A stretch of 21,121 bases of DNA from Dicyema japonicum. Taxonomy: Eukaryota; Dicyemida; Rhombozoa; Dicyemidae. The position numbers were made by a program, and so were the translations under genes. The first letter of the stretch is position 1, and the number at the start of each line of letters is the position of its first letter. Positions 10,221-18,773 of the stretch are shown here, in pieces. The stretch covers positions 511,612 through 532,732 of the forward strand of contig RDEW01000039.1 of the NCBI GenBank assembly GCA_011109175.1, given 5' to 3'. The notes under the pieces were generated by a model that saw only the letters and a list, made by a program, of their open reading frames with translations, was not told the origin of the DNA and did not search any database.

Positions 10221-10508
10221 ATGTAAAAACAATAAGAGATGCTACCAAACAGACAAAGTTCGGCACATTACACTTTGAACAGTTTTTCTTTGTGAAAAGA
10301 GAGAAATCTGACTTACACAAGAAGACATTAAAAACGAACGGATCATCTTATCGGAGGAGGTCAATCAAAACTGAAAACTAAAAAATAAATAAAATAAAAA
10401 ATTTACTTTCACATAATTTCTTTATTATTAGAAGTTGCAGCATGAAATGAAAATGATTGATCTCTGAGGTACATTTTTTGTAGCACGAGTGCATATTATT
10501 AAGCCAAA
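10221..10508. other. Interval between the two 1.1-kb repeats
   Basis: An open frame that starts inside the repeat continues to a stop at 10379-10381 with a basic, unrecognised C-terminus (KREKSDLHKKTLKTNGSS). Because the frame crosses the repeat boundary it is probably incidental, though a readthrough product from the repeat cannot be excluded. The remainder is AT-rich without a feature. Confidence 0.35.
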
Positions 10509-10515
10509 ATCANTA

Positions 10516-10527
10516 CTTTAGAATAAA
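10516..10527. repeat. Target-site duplication, left copy
   Basis: The 12 bases ctttagaataaa recur at 10872-10883, directly flanking the inserted LINE fragment. The same bases occur once, uninterrupted, at the matching position of the other repeat copy (9125-9136), which shows the pre-insertion state. Confidence 0.88.
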
Positions 10528-10871
10528 GATGCTTGGTTGCAAGGTCCTCGTTATTCCTATAGTAATGACGTATGAAGGAATTGCAATAAAGTACCACAAG
10601 GGTTATCTGAAGCAGTTGGGGGTAAATAGGAAGCTCCAGGGCTATTTACAGTCCACTATGTTAAAGCGGATCCTAGAGAGCCTGAGACTGGAGTATAGGA
10701 GGCAGAGCCCTGAGATGCCATATGGGCAGAGGGTTCAATTGGACAAGGCGCTCTCGGAGTTGTTTCAGCAACCAGAATCGAACTTGCCTGAGGAGGATGG
10801 CGAACAGGCAGGCGAGGAAGGTTGTTGATTATTAAATATTAACTTTTTGTCGTTTGTTAAATAAAGTGGAT
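10528..10871 (+). mobile_element. 5'-truncated LINE insertion, C-terminal ORF end and 3' UTR
   Basis: The 99-codon frame 10529-10828 matches the extreme C-terminus of non-LTR retrotransposon proteins: KVLVIPIVMTYEGIAIKYHK (compare vipvV.t.dGivtkyhk..L) followed by YLKQLGV, GYLQSTMLKRILESL and LEYRR. It ends in a Gln/Glu-rich tail and a TGA at 10826-10828. A short 3' UTR with AATAAA (about 10859-10864) follows. It is flanked by a 12-bp direct repeat, typical of target-primed reverse transcription. The frame is intact and GC-richer than its surroundings, so the insertion is younger than the host repeat. The ATG is probably an internal Met at the truncation point. Confidence 0.8.
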
Positions 10872-10883
10872 CTTTAGAATAAA
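10872..10883. repeat. Target-site duplication, right copy
   Basis: This is the second copy of ctttagaataaa, immediately after the LINE 3' end. The host repeat resumes with accaaaagattt in register with the other 1.1-kb copy. Confidence 0.88.
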
Positions 10884-12106
10884 ACCAAAAGATTTAAAAA
10901 TAGTTATTAATATTAATAATTCGATGTTCAGTCAGCTGTATCGGACTACAAATTTTATGGATAGGTTTTCGCTGTGCACAAGTATTTACTTTCCGGATTA
11001 CATTGCTTTTGGAAGATAAATGATCGGATTATCGTCATTCAATTACTTATTGGACCCAGATGGAAATCTAGACAGCTAATCTCTCTTGTAAATGTGTACG
11101 TCACATATAGTAGCAGCGTTTTTAAGACTGGAAGAATTGGGCGCTTTTTACAAAGAACTTGTCAAGATTGTATTTCACCTGAAGTCTTTTTCATTCATCT
11201 TATTACGGGCGATTTGAATGCTTTTGACTTTTTCCTATGCAACACCAAATTCAAACATTCCGGACGTCATAAAACAATCTGGGAATGCTCCTGACTTTCG
11301 AACACTGGAATTCCGATAATGATTTATAATTGACTATATTGTTTTTCGAATAATAGACAAATCTCTGTACGCGACTGGAGGTCTTATGGATGCCTCATTC
11401 TTATCAGTGACCACAGAATTATGTATTTAAAATTCAATCTAACTCTGATCTAACTGAGCCAGATGGCAATGAGATTAACAATCGAAATCTAAGTAGATGT
11501 TTCATCCAAACACAATGTGGTAGGAATTCCACGAGATCATGAAGGAGGAATATGACTGAACTTTTGGACTAGTTGCAAGAATGCAAACAGAATATCAAGA
11601 GTGTGTATCAGAGTCTATCAGAAGTATAGGAACGGATCTTCAACCGGGAAAGACATGGTACGAAACTGTGAGAGGGATCTTTCCCGCAGCTGACGAACAC
11701 CTTGGGAAACCTAAGACTTGCTAGCCCTATTGTATCTGCAGAAGGATTTAAGGATCAGATCCGAAAATAATGTGAATCCGCAAACTGTTTCCAAACTGAA
11801 ACGAGAAAGAAGGCGAATTGAGAGAAAATCAAACTCTTAAACAACATCACCACCCACTTGGATACAAAATTAAATAAGTCGAACTCTTTAACAGCGCTGT
11901 AACATTTATGGCTATTCGACTAATGAAAAGGGAGAACCAATCAGGAGAGCTTCTGCAAGACAGAACTCTAGCAAGATTCCCAACTCTGCAAAAATACACT
12001 CGACTAGCCATTTTCTGGTTATGGCGCAAATTTTAATTTTAAAATTAAATAATAATCTATAAAAAAGAAAGAAAAGAAAGCAAACGGTTATAAAGTGGCT
12101 GCCCTG

Positions 12107-12570
12107 ACTGCGTGGCTATTATCTCTTAGGATAGCGAGCAAGATTCTCTCAAATTACTAGCAGCGCTCACAAGGGTCTCCGGTTGTGTAGCGATCCGATT
12201 CTCTAGACGACTCAAAAATTCCAACGTCGCAGGCGCAAGGGAACCAGACGTCTCAACGGCGAGTGGAACAAACAAAAAATCCTTGGGTAGGACCTCGTAC
12301 TTTTCCTGTTTCATCTTCTCGGTCTTTTCAGAGGCGGAACAGGCTCCAGAGGCACTCTGGAGTAGTTGCAAGAGGCAAATGTGTCGGTGCAGGTGACGTC
12401 CCAGACAAGAGGTTTCCCGACTTCAAAAGGGAAGATTGTCATCCAATCTGGTAGTTTCCTGTCCTGCCTGCAAAGACCGACAGGTTCGAGCATGGAGGGG
12501 TGTCCGGCGGACCCCAATGTCTATATCAGGCTTCCCTCCGCAGTTGGTCTCAGAATACAGGATTAATCCC
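12107..12570 (-). pseudogene. Non-LTR reverse transcriptase C-terminal tail fossil, copy 3
   Basis: On the minus strand the upper frame reads GSAGHPSMLEPVGLCRQDRK, then LPDWMTIFPFEVGKPLVWDV and TCTDTFA, a close match to the saG.PSvLEPvGL.R.DGKRPDG.t.fPw..gk.LvWDvTC.DTfA block. After a frameshift near 12370 it continues with SEKTEKMKQEKYEVLP, FLFVPLAVETSGSLAPATLE and FLSRLENRIA, then decays in the final QRlSiAIQRGN block (12107-12130). This is the most complete copy of the tail in the window. The tail is usual in a broad set of invertebrate non-LTR elements. The RT core upstream (above 12570) is absent. Confidence 0.8.
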
Positions 12571-12937
12571 TAAAGAGGAGAGTTTCTTTGTGTATCTAGA
12601 GGATATTTCCCGATATAATCGACTTTTGGCTATGGGATGCTCTAGAAACTTAGCAAAACGAATTGTTTGTGTATTTATTCCAACGAAGGGATGAGAGATC
12701 CTGAAGAATCAGAAATTGACTACTTCCATTATCCTCGTCTCTTTTCGTAAAGAGGCGAACGTTGTTACACGTGATTTAGCTGATTCGACTTTTATGCGGT
12801 TTTTCACGAACCAGAGATCTACCAGGTTTAGTGTTTCTTGCACTTGTCACCTCCTCAGGTCTCTGATGTCTAACTGCACTAGCGAAGTCGTCAACATAAG
12901 AAAATGAAATGATTTTAATAATTAAGTGTTAGTAATG
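12571..12937. other. Interval without a recognisable gene
   Basis: It lies between the RT-tail fossil and the end of the minus-strand gene at 12938. Short open frames exist on the plus strand, but their composition is not protein-like and I see no repeat. Confidence 0.35.
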
Positions 12938-13380
12938 TTACTTCCTAAGTACATTAGGATAATAATCTGATTGTTTGTATTTTATGCAGTCACTGGAAAT
13001 CACAATTCGATTCGGATTACCATCACTAATGTATTTATTCCCCCAACGGTCATAATAACGAATTCCGACATTATTTCTCACCAAATAAGCCATCTTCTCA
13101 AAGTCATGGGTTCTTAAATGAATAAACTATACAAACACATAATCTCCGTTCCTCTTCCTAGTAAAATAGTCAACTCCTTCCACGTATGTCTCGTCCAACT
13201 AAAAATCAGTCATATTTTAACGATCCAGTCATCCACTAGAGACTTCCATAACATAATTGCTTTTTTGAAATCTTCCTCTGCGCTTAGATATTTCTCCTTT
13301 AATATTTGATACTCCTCCTCTGTTTTTTCAATGGGCGGCTGATCCTTAATCCACATGTCAAAATTGCTCTCGTTGACCAT
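12938..13380 (-). CDS. Unrecognised small gene with ultrashort introns
   Basis: I do not recognise the family. Exon 1 (13380-13222, ATG at 13378-13380) encodes 53 residues beginning MVNESNFDMWIKDQPPIEK, with an acidic helical stretch (EEEYQILKEKYLSAEEDFKK). A 23-nt GT...AG intron (13199-13221) restores the frame into exon 2 (LDETYVEGVDYFTRKRNGDY). A TAG at 13127-13129 then interrupts. It is removed if a 36-nt intron (13097-13132) is spliced, joining to an exon encoding KMAYLVRNNVGIRYYDRWGN and ending in TAA at 12938-12940. Without the second intron the frame runs on through the TAG, so it is either a real 36-nt intron or a nonsense mutation. The product would be about 127 residues, soluble and without a signal peptide. 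Protein-like composition and phase-consistent splicing support coding. Confidence 0.55.
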
Positions 13381-13810
13381 AAACGAAGTAAACTATTGAG
13401 GCGGTAAAATTATAATAACTTTTAAAATACTAATTAAAAATAAATTCACTAAAAATATTTATTAAATTAATATTTATACCGAATAAGATAATTTGAGTAT
13501 ACAAGCGTGCCTCACTAACAAATCTGAAGAACATCGTAATCTTAATGAAATGTATTTAAAAATTTGCAAGTCTACTACAACGGCTATGTTAAGATAATGC
13601 TTCACAGCGCCAATATAAAATTGTAGTCATTTTCTCAGGATTATCAAATCGCTCTTAGTCTTGGTTTTGTGCCTCTTTTTCATGACAATTTTTCATGTAT
13701 CTGAAATGTATTAGCAGTTGCTACCTCGATCAGGTTGAGTTCATAGCTTGCAGTAACAGAATCGACATTGGTTTGCTTTTTTGTAGAACGTGGATGTTCG
13801 TTGTGTCAAC
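13381..13810. other. AT-rich interval upstream of the 12938-13380 gene
   Basis: It would hold the promoter of the minus-strand gene and the 3' end of the next minus-strand gene, but I see no defined element. A minus-strand frame near 13740-13800 could extend the neighbouring gene (DTTNIHVLQKSKPMS) if a 33-nt segment just above it is spliced out. Confidence 0.3.
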
Positions 13811-14283
13811 TTAGTTTCCAATTTCTTTGAACCTTGAAACACTCATTAGGCTTTTATATTCATCGCAAGATCGATTGTTAGTTTCTGTAGTTCCGTAGTT
13901 CCCATATTTCTTGAAATACTCGTCTTCTTTTCTTCTTTGTGATACCATTCTAAATGGGATCAATTTTGCTAATATTTTAAGGCAATGTAATAACCACGAT
14001 TCTACAGGATACAATTTATTATTTTTCTAAAATTTGTTAAATCGCAAGTATCGGGAAACAATTTCAGTATTATGTTATGGACGTAAGGGCCCAGTGCTAC
14101 ACCATACACATGGAAGCACCCATTGTTGGATAGTATAGTTGTTCTGGGAACGTTCGTATGTAAAAGATAGCGTGGTTTTATTGGGGGAAGTAAAGTACAA
14201 ACAATATCAAATTTGTGTCTCATCAGGTAGTATGCAAGCTCAGTTTGTTTGATGTAATTCCAATGATATTCAGTTGTAGAATT
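13811..14283 (-). CDS. Unrecognised gene or gene fragment, at least two exons
   Basis: I do not recognise the family. From an acceptor-like AAATTAG at about 14284 the minus strand is open: STTEYHWNYIKQTELAYYL, MRHKFDIVCTLLPPIKPRYL, then NNGCFHVYGVALGPYVHN. That frame stops near 14002. A second frame begins just after a TTTTAG acceptor-like site (about 14022) and encodes LYPVESWLLHCLKILAKLIP, FRMVSQRRKEDEYFKKYG and a polar end, stopping near 13811. A phase-0 intron from GTCCAT to TTTTAG (56 nt) would join them, longer than the other introns here. The alternative is a frameshift in a pseudogene. An upstream frame starting MPLTFTIGSHKRVP (near 14390) could be the first exon but contains a TGA. 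Composition is protein-like, with no membrane segment or signal. Confidence 0.4.
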
Positions 14284-14399
14284 CTAATTTTGTTTGGTCA
14301 GTTATTTGGGTTGACATCTCATGACGTTTGAAAGATGTCATTCGAGCCCCCCATGGGGAACTCTTTTGTGAGAACCAATAGTGAAAGTAAGTGGCATTT

Positions 14400-15369
14400 T
14401 TTCTACTGCTATTCAAGACATAAACACATCAAACCGATACTGTGAGGTATTTTTTCGTGCTGCTCCATAGTACCCACAGCTTTTCTGAATCAACGACGTT
14501 CCTCTTTAATCAAAATATGGAGAAGCGTGAGTTTTGGAGGGTTCTAATACAGATTGGTAGAACGATCGGATTTGAAGTCACAGAGAGTATTGAAACCAGA
14601 ACCATTGTTCCGGATAGCTGTGTTGGAATAGTTGAGCATAGAAATTGGTTCAGCTCTTAGAGATCTTGAAGAAGTTCGAAATTGAAATTCTATAAGCCCA
14701 GGAGGCACAAATATACTACACCATTGGCTTTATGAGCTGATTAAATGAGACGGAAGCGCATTCTTGTGACGCCTGGGTTTTGGAATTTAAAATGTTTTAA
14801 TGAAGCCAAGTTTCATGAGGTCCCTTGCTAAAAAGTTCTTCACATGATGGGAAAAAGAAAACAAAGGTCCACAGTCACTCCCAGTATTCTTAGATGTCTC
14901 TGCATGGGAATAATATCTCCATAAAGGTTGATTTCTAGCGTATCCTTTTGTCTCCGGTCAGTGGTAAACTCCCAGGTTGTCTAGATGTGACTGAAGTTCT
15001 GAGTTCGCCATATTCACGTATCTGTTTCTACTGCAATAATTAATTCGCTAGCATATGGCAGAAGCATTGGATCAGGTTCTTCAGGGTGGGGTAAGTCGTT
15101 TAGAATAAGAACCAAATTACGTAGGTGACGAAAGTGAGTCTTCAAACCCCCTTGTGACTTATAGAGGCGTGATACTTAATCAGGGTATTAGCTTCCTTAA
15201 TATTTGGAGCAGGGAGAGATTCTGTTACATTAGATATTTTTAATTGGATTCGAGGATAACATTCTAAACAAGTCTAGTAGATTTCACTTGTCCAATAGAT
15301 GATAAGAGTCGGTTCCGGATGGAGGTTTTAAACAGAAAGCGTATTCGAGACGTGTCTTTGAATAAATGA
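14400..15369. other. Interval with no confident feature
   Basis: The plus-strand frame 14442-14660 has no recognisable motif. Given the RT fossil just to the right, this stretch may be the decayed RT core of the same element, but I could not find the catalytic Asp-Asp box or any other RT motif in any frame, so I leave it unassigned. Confidence 0.3.
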
Positions 15370-15600
15370 GGGAGCACCCTGAGTGCATTGGTAGTGCGAG
15401 AAGACTGGCATTCCTCAAAGTGTGTAGCTACTATTGATCCGGTGCCTCGCTTAACGCCTATCCTTGTGCCGAGATTGGCAACCTTCTGGATGATGAGGCG
15501 TTAGAATATCCACGCGCAACGTATTTGTCTTAAAGTGTGTGTTGAGCGGAAATGTCGCTGTGGGCTTTGATCGATCCATAAGGCTACCAACCACTGTCGT
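15370..15600 (+). pseudogene. Non-LTR reverse transcriptase post-RT fossil, heavily decayed
   Basis: The plus strand reads RARRLAFLKVCSYY, a stop, then SGASLNAYPCAEIGNLLDDE and ALE. This matches in order the D.aRLLA.s.phSGaWLnAlPcaeiGLrLDDEalR motif of the same RT family as at 3719-4102. Past 15500 a frameshift leads to KCVLSGNVAVG, possibly the remains of the LRLG...C..C.CG block. It is too short and broken to function. Confidence 0.6.
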
Positions 15601-16293
15601 GCAGGTTGAACTATATGTAATATGTCTCTGCGTAAAGTGTATTATTATACAAGTAGGATATTTGTTTATTAAGTCATTTTGTACTGAGTTTAGTGCTGAT
15701 TACTTGACGTTTTCATTGTCCATGAAGCCAAGTTTTGATGTGTCTCCAGAATTCATCTATTCTAAATTCCCTGGTTCTTACAGTATCTCTTTTTTTGTTT
15801 AAAAAAAGAAACCACTTATTTAATGCCAAAAAATCTCAACGAGAAAAGGGGTCAAGGTTGCTTTGTCATCCAACACAAAGTCAACATTGTCCACGTTATT
15901 TCGGTAATTGTGTTTTTACATATAGTTTTCAAAGGTCATAGAGTTCCATCTTTAGGTTGACTAGCGAGTCGCCTTGTGATGTCCCCACAATTATTTCAAA
16001 TTTCCATGAGGAAAATAAACAAGAAATAGAAGGAAAATAAGCAAGCCGAAAAAAAGAACCCCGCGAATCGTTCTGGCTAAAACAAAGATTCTGGATTGCT
16101 GAATTACGGTGAACACATACGCAATCCTTTCTGCAAAGGATTAATTATATAAATCTTTCTTTGTGTTAACAAATCGTTTTCCATTAAAAAATTAAAAACT
16201 TTAATTTTATTAAAAGTACAAAAGTTAATAATATGGGAGCAACAAACCAGTGTACCTCCCTCCAACTATCTCCAATAAATTTGAAATACTAAA
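15601..16293. other. Interval with no gene seen
   Basis: The plus-strand frames in 15539-15941 lack recognisable motifs and overlap in different frames. The rest is AT-rich. The right part (about 16200-16290) would include the 3' side of the ORP fragment, which has no clear stop context beyond 16294. Confidence 0.3.
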
Positions 16294-16620
16294 TTAACAA
16301 AATAGACGAAACCTTTGGTTGTACTTAATATTTTTCTCTATTCTGTATTTTCGTTCATTTCGCTGTTTTTCCTCAAATTTGCTCTTGTAGAAGCTCGCTT
16401 GAGTGACATCGGCCTTGAAAAGGTTCTTGGTAACATCGTACCACTGTATAACAGAGAATTAGGTCTGTGGCACCTCCGGGATTGCTAGTTGACTTTTTTG
16501 CTACTTGACTTTCAGTGGTTGAACGATTTTTTTATTACCGGAGTACTTTTACTGTCAAAGAAAACGTGTGGTTCTAAAGTCATAACAAGAAAAACCTGAT
16601 CCTCGACAAATTAGACAGTA
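16294..16620 (-). pseudogene. Oxysterol-binding-protein-related protein C-terminal fragment, OSBPL9-like
   Basis: ORPs transfer sterols and phospholipids at membrane contact sites. The minus-strand frame 16443-16294 encodes WYDVTKNLFKADVTQASFYK then SKFEEKQRNERKYRIEKN and FRLF. This matches the ORP9/10/11 end in order: LW.dVT.nLk..Did.AT.aKh.LEEkQR.e.R.rkek...w..rlF. Upstream in another frame (about 16572-16515), VFFDSKSTPVIKK matches the vFvDtkklPiiKK strand that closes the ligand-binding barrel. Between them are a TGA and GT...AG segments of 25 and 30 nt that may be introns, but I could not restore one uninterrupted frame. The rest of the lipid-binding domain, including EQVSHHPP, is absent because a dispersed repeat begins at about 16690. 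A broken gene fragment is the best reading. Confidence 0.62.
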
Positions 16621-16689
16621 GCACGTCGTTGCGTACATCAGATATCTAGTACTTGTTGACCTTGGAGACGTGAAATCGGCAATTAAAAA

Positions 16690-16751
16690 TTAAAATTATT
16701 CCAAAGACCAAGGGTAATCAAACTAATTAACTCCTTGATCCTGACTAGAAC
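16690..16751 (-). repeat. Dispersed SINE-like repeat, 3' part, inverted copy
   Basis: The reverse complement, starting gttctagtcaggatcaagga and containing ttacccttgg, matches 667-735 at most positions. It sits just upstream (minus sense) of the ORP fragment and marks where the gene sequence ends. Confidence 0.45.
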
Positions 16752-16759
16752 ATTAAATA

Positions 16760-17341
16760 ATAGAGGACTTAAAATTGATTCCTCTCTTCAATAATATCAT
16801 ATTTAAAAAATAGCGACCCCATCTAGCATGTGAGTATCTTCCTTCTAAGTATAATTTCACCATCAAAAAGTTGATGCTATATTAATTATTTAAAATAAAT
16901 TAAAGTATAAATATTTCATAATTAAAAAATCACTAATTAGAGTTTCTTTTAAATCTTGGATAGCCTTTCTTTCTCTGTTTAGTGAAAATCGCTCTTCAAT
17001 GACAATTTTTGTTTTTTTTTGTCATTCTTTAATATGCCTGACTTTGTGAGTCAAACCAACTGGTTTCAAATGAGAATTGCAGTGTTCTGGTTTGAAAAAA
17101 CCATTCTATTAAAATCTTTCATTTTTGCATTTGAGCTTTAATTAATCTTAAGCCTCTTTTGATGGCGTTGATTTTTTGCAAAATTGCCTGGGGTCTGGCT
17201 ATGGAAATCGTCCCGCCAATCTCAATCGTCTCTTAGTAGGTGGAGCCTGATGTCATTGACCATCACTAATTTGTATTTTTCACATTTGATGGTCGTAGTA
17301 AACAAGGATCCCTGAAAATAGGCAGATCTTCATAAAATTAT
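16760..17341. other. AT-rich interval, no gene seen
   Basis: No open frame with protein-like composition was found and no repeat was detected. A TTTTCAG acceptor-like site on the minus strand near 17300 could belong to an extra last exon of the 17342-17685 gene. Confidence 0.3.
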
Positions 17342-17685
17342 TCATTTTAGGAAACAAAAGATAAAAAGCACTACATCACATTGCCCACCATTCAGATTCC
17401 TACTTCTTTTACAAGAGTATTTAAACTTAACATACAACGGAAGAACCACGTGGGTAATCTGCTTACGGAGAAAACTACCCACATTTGTAACAAACAGATT
17501 CAACCTCTCACCCTTACCACTACCAAATAGTTTGTTTACGTAATGTTGGTCAAGTTCCTTAATTTGTGTGGATCAAAAGGGGTTTCTTCAAAAGCAGCCG
17601 ACCAACTCCTCAGCAACTTCTTAAATAATAACAATAATAATAATAAAGCCTTTTCACGAGAGCCATAGTATTTATAGCTCCGCAT
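17342..17685 (-). CDS. Small gene with 20-nt intron, possibly an Exo70-like C-terminal fragment
   Basis: Exon 1 (17685-17540, ATG at 17683-17685) encodes MRSYKYYGSREKALLLLLLL then FKKLLRSWSAAFEETPFDPH and KLRNLTNI. A 20-nt GT...AG intron (17520-17539) joins in frame to exon 2 (17519-17342): GKGERLNLFVTNVGSFLRKQ, then ITHVVLPLYVKFKYS, ending at TGA 17342-17344. The product is 107 residues. The Leu run is encoded by a tta/ttg microsatellite. LRKQITHVVLPLYVKF resembles the LR..i...vlP.Y..F stretch near the C-terminus of the exocyst subunit Exo70, and the preceding SW...FEE part is weakly compatible. The KYIKY motif that should follow is not seen. It starts 109 bp after the stop of the DRAM-like gene on the same strand. 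The Exo70 assignment is uncertain. Confidence 0.45.
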
Positions 17686-17700
17686 AGGCAGGACACACAC

Positions 17701-17706
17701 TTTATT
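17701..17706 (-). terminator. Poly(A) signal of the DRAM-like gene
   Basis: The minus strand reads AATAAA about 90 nt after the stop codon of the DRAM-like gene and only 16 nt before the ATG of the next gene on the same strand. Another AATAAA lies at 17754-17759. Such close packing suggests very short intergenic space or joint transcription. Confidence 0.4.
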
Positions 17707-17793
17707 TAAGTAAAGAACAGTTAATTTTAACTAATCAATAGACTTGGAATAAGTTTATTGAAATTCTCCAAGCTTTCCAGAAAGAGGTAGCAA

Positions 17794-18315
17794 TTAGAGG
17801 AAACAATAATCTCGGATGGAATCTTTGACTATGTTTCGCGTAAGAATGGATTCGTTTATTAAATAAACAGAATAAGAGATTAATCCTATGATGGCGGAAA
17901 TATAATGAAATAATGTACAAGGCTCTTTCTAAACTTAAGATAGACAGACTACTTGAAAGTTAATCGCTATCAGGAGAGTCCCCAGAACAAGGACCAAGAA
18001 CCCCAATGAGACGTAGTTCATTACTTTGTCGACATTTCTTTTGATTTGCTTACTTTTGTAATTTATCAGCAAAATCACAAAATCTGAATAAACAAACAAA
18101 ATACTAATTATGATAGAAATGTTCATTAGAAGCGAAAAATATGAACTTCCAGGCTTCAGGTTATATGTGTCGCTGGAATAAGCATGATCATACCTTATAT
18201 AAGGGATCACCCTGGTGGAGTTATAGTCCCTCTTGTACAGTAAGATTGTACCAAGGACACTGAAAAACATGAGAATTTCTGTCAAAACAATCATAGCGCA
18301 GATAAATTTTTGCAT
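17794..18315 (-). CDS. DRAM/Frag1 (TMEM150) family membrane protein, short form
   Basis: DRAM proteins are multi-pass endomembrane or lysosomal proteins linked to autophagy. Exon 1 (18315-17953) starts MQKFICAMIVLTEILMFFSV, the first membrane helix. RVIPYIRYDHAYSSDTY follows, matching the family's lPYISDtG..pe loop, then helix 2 (YFSLLMNISIIISILFVYSD) and helix 3 (YVSLGFLVLVLGTLLIAINF). A 24-nt intron (17929-17952) joins NFQ to KEPCTLFHYISAIIGLISYS, reproducing the conserved GlsivanFQ....lHyigA...f signature across the splice, so the intron is well supported. Translation stops at 17794-17796 after about 165 residues and four helices, whereas family members have 240-270 residues and two further helices. 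A further 32-nt GT...AG segment would add only a short tail. It is either a reduced form or a truncated gene. Confidence 0.72.
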
Positions 18316-18397
18316 TGTTGAATTTTTTATTATTTTTTTCTGAAGCAAACTTTATTTTAATTAACTTTTTTAATAAATATAAAAAAATTTATATAGA

Positions 18398-18598
18398 CTG
18401 AAATTTCATACAAAAAATAATTCATCTAATTTCAAGATTTTAAGACGTGAAATTGAATACTGGGAAGTCAGATCGTGTATTCAAAAATTCCAACTGAAGA
18501 AGGAAGAGCTTAGAATGACACGATCTCTCTTCCAGAACATTGGGCTTGCAATCATGAGGAGTAACTCATATTGCATTCTCAATGTCTGCAAGACATAA
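18398..18598 (+). other. Open frame divergent from the DRAM-like gene, uncertain
   Basis: The plus strand is open for at least 66 codons: LKFHTKNNSS, then RREIEYWEVRSCIQKFQLKK, EELRMTRSLFQNIGLAIMRS and a TAA at 18596-18598. The first Met is late, so a 5' exon would have to overlap the promoter of the minus-strand gene. I do not recognise it. In this AT-rich sequence such a frame can arise by chance. Confidence 0.2.
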
Positions 18599-18773
18599 TG
18601 GAGACCTTGTCTTTAAAATTGACTTTTAATAAATTAAATAAATTTTAGATTAAAAAAATATCTGAGTCCTTTAGGTTATTTGCTGTAGAGATCAGTCTTC
18701 CTTTGAAGTGAATTAATTGTATTTCCTGAGAGACTACACGGCTAAACAATTAAGTCGTGTGATCCACCTGTCT

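Larger units (their letters stand above)
10509..11965 (+). mobile_element. RTE-like LINE fragment, copy 2, split by a later insertion
   Basis: After removing 10528-10871 and one copy of the 12-bp target duplication, this copy is about 1,101 bp and collinear with 9118-10220, at roughly 90% identity by eye. The frame 10974-11294 reads ISLVNVYVTYS, then GRIGRFLQRTCQD, then LITGDLNAFDFFLCN, showing the endonuclease GDxNA motif better than copy 1. It also ends at gcaagacagaa, exactly as copy 1 does, although the flanks differ. The shared end points argue for a discrete 1.1-kb repeat family rather than random truncation. It encodes no intact protein. Confidence 0.78.

Noticed and set aside
10513-10513. 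Ambiguous base n next to the LINE target-site duplication
   Set aside because: A single uncalled base three positions outside the 12-bp repeat; it does not affect the duplication and is probably a sequencing or assembly ambiguity.
15369-15420. tRNA-Gly-like stretch (gcattggtagt)
   Set aside because: No T arm or acceptor pairing follows, and the stretch lies inside an RT fossil frame.
17619-17646. AT-rich microsatellite (taataa-type) as a regulatory element
   Set aside because: It falls inside the frame of the 17342-17685 gene and encodes its leucine run, so it is simple-sequence coding DNA rather than a separate element.
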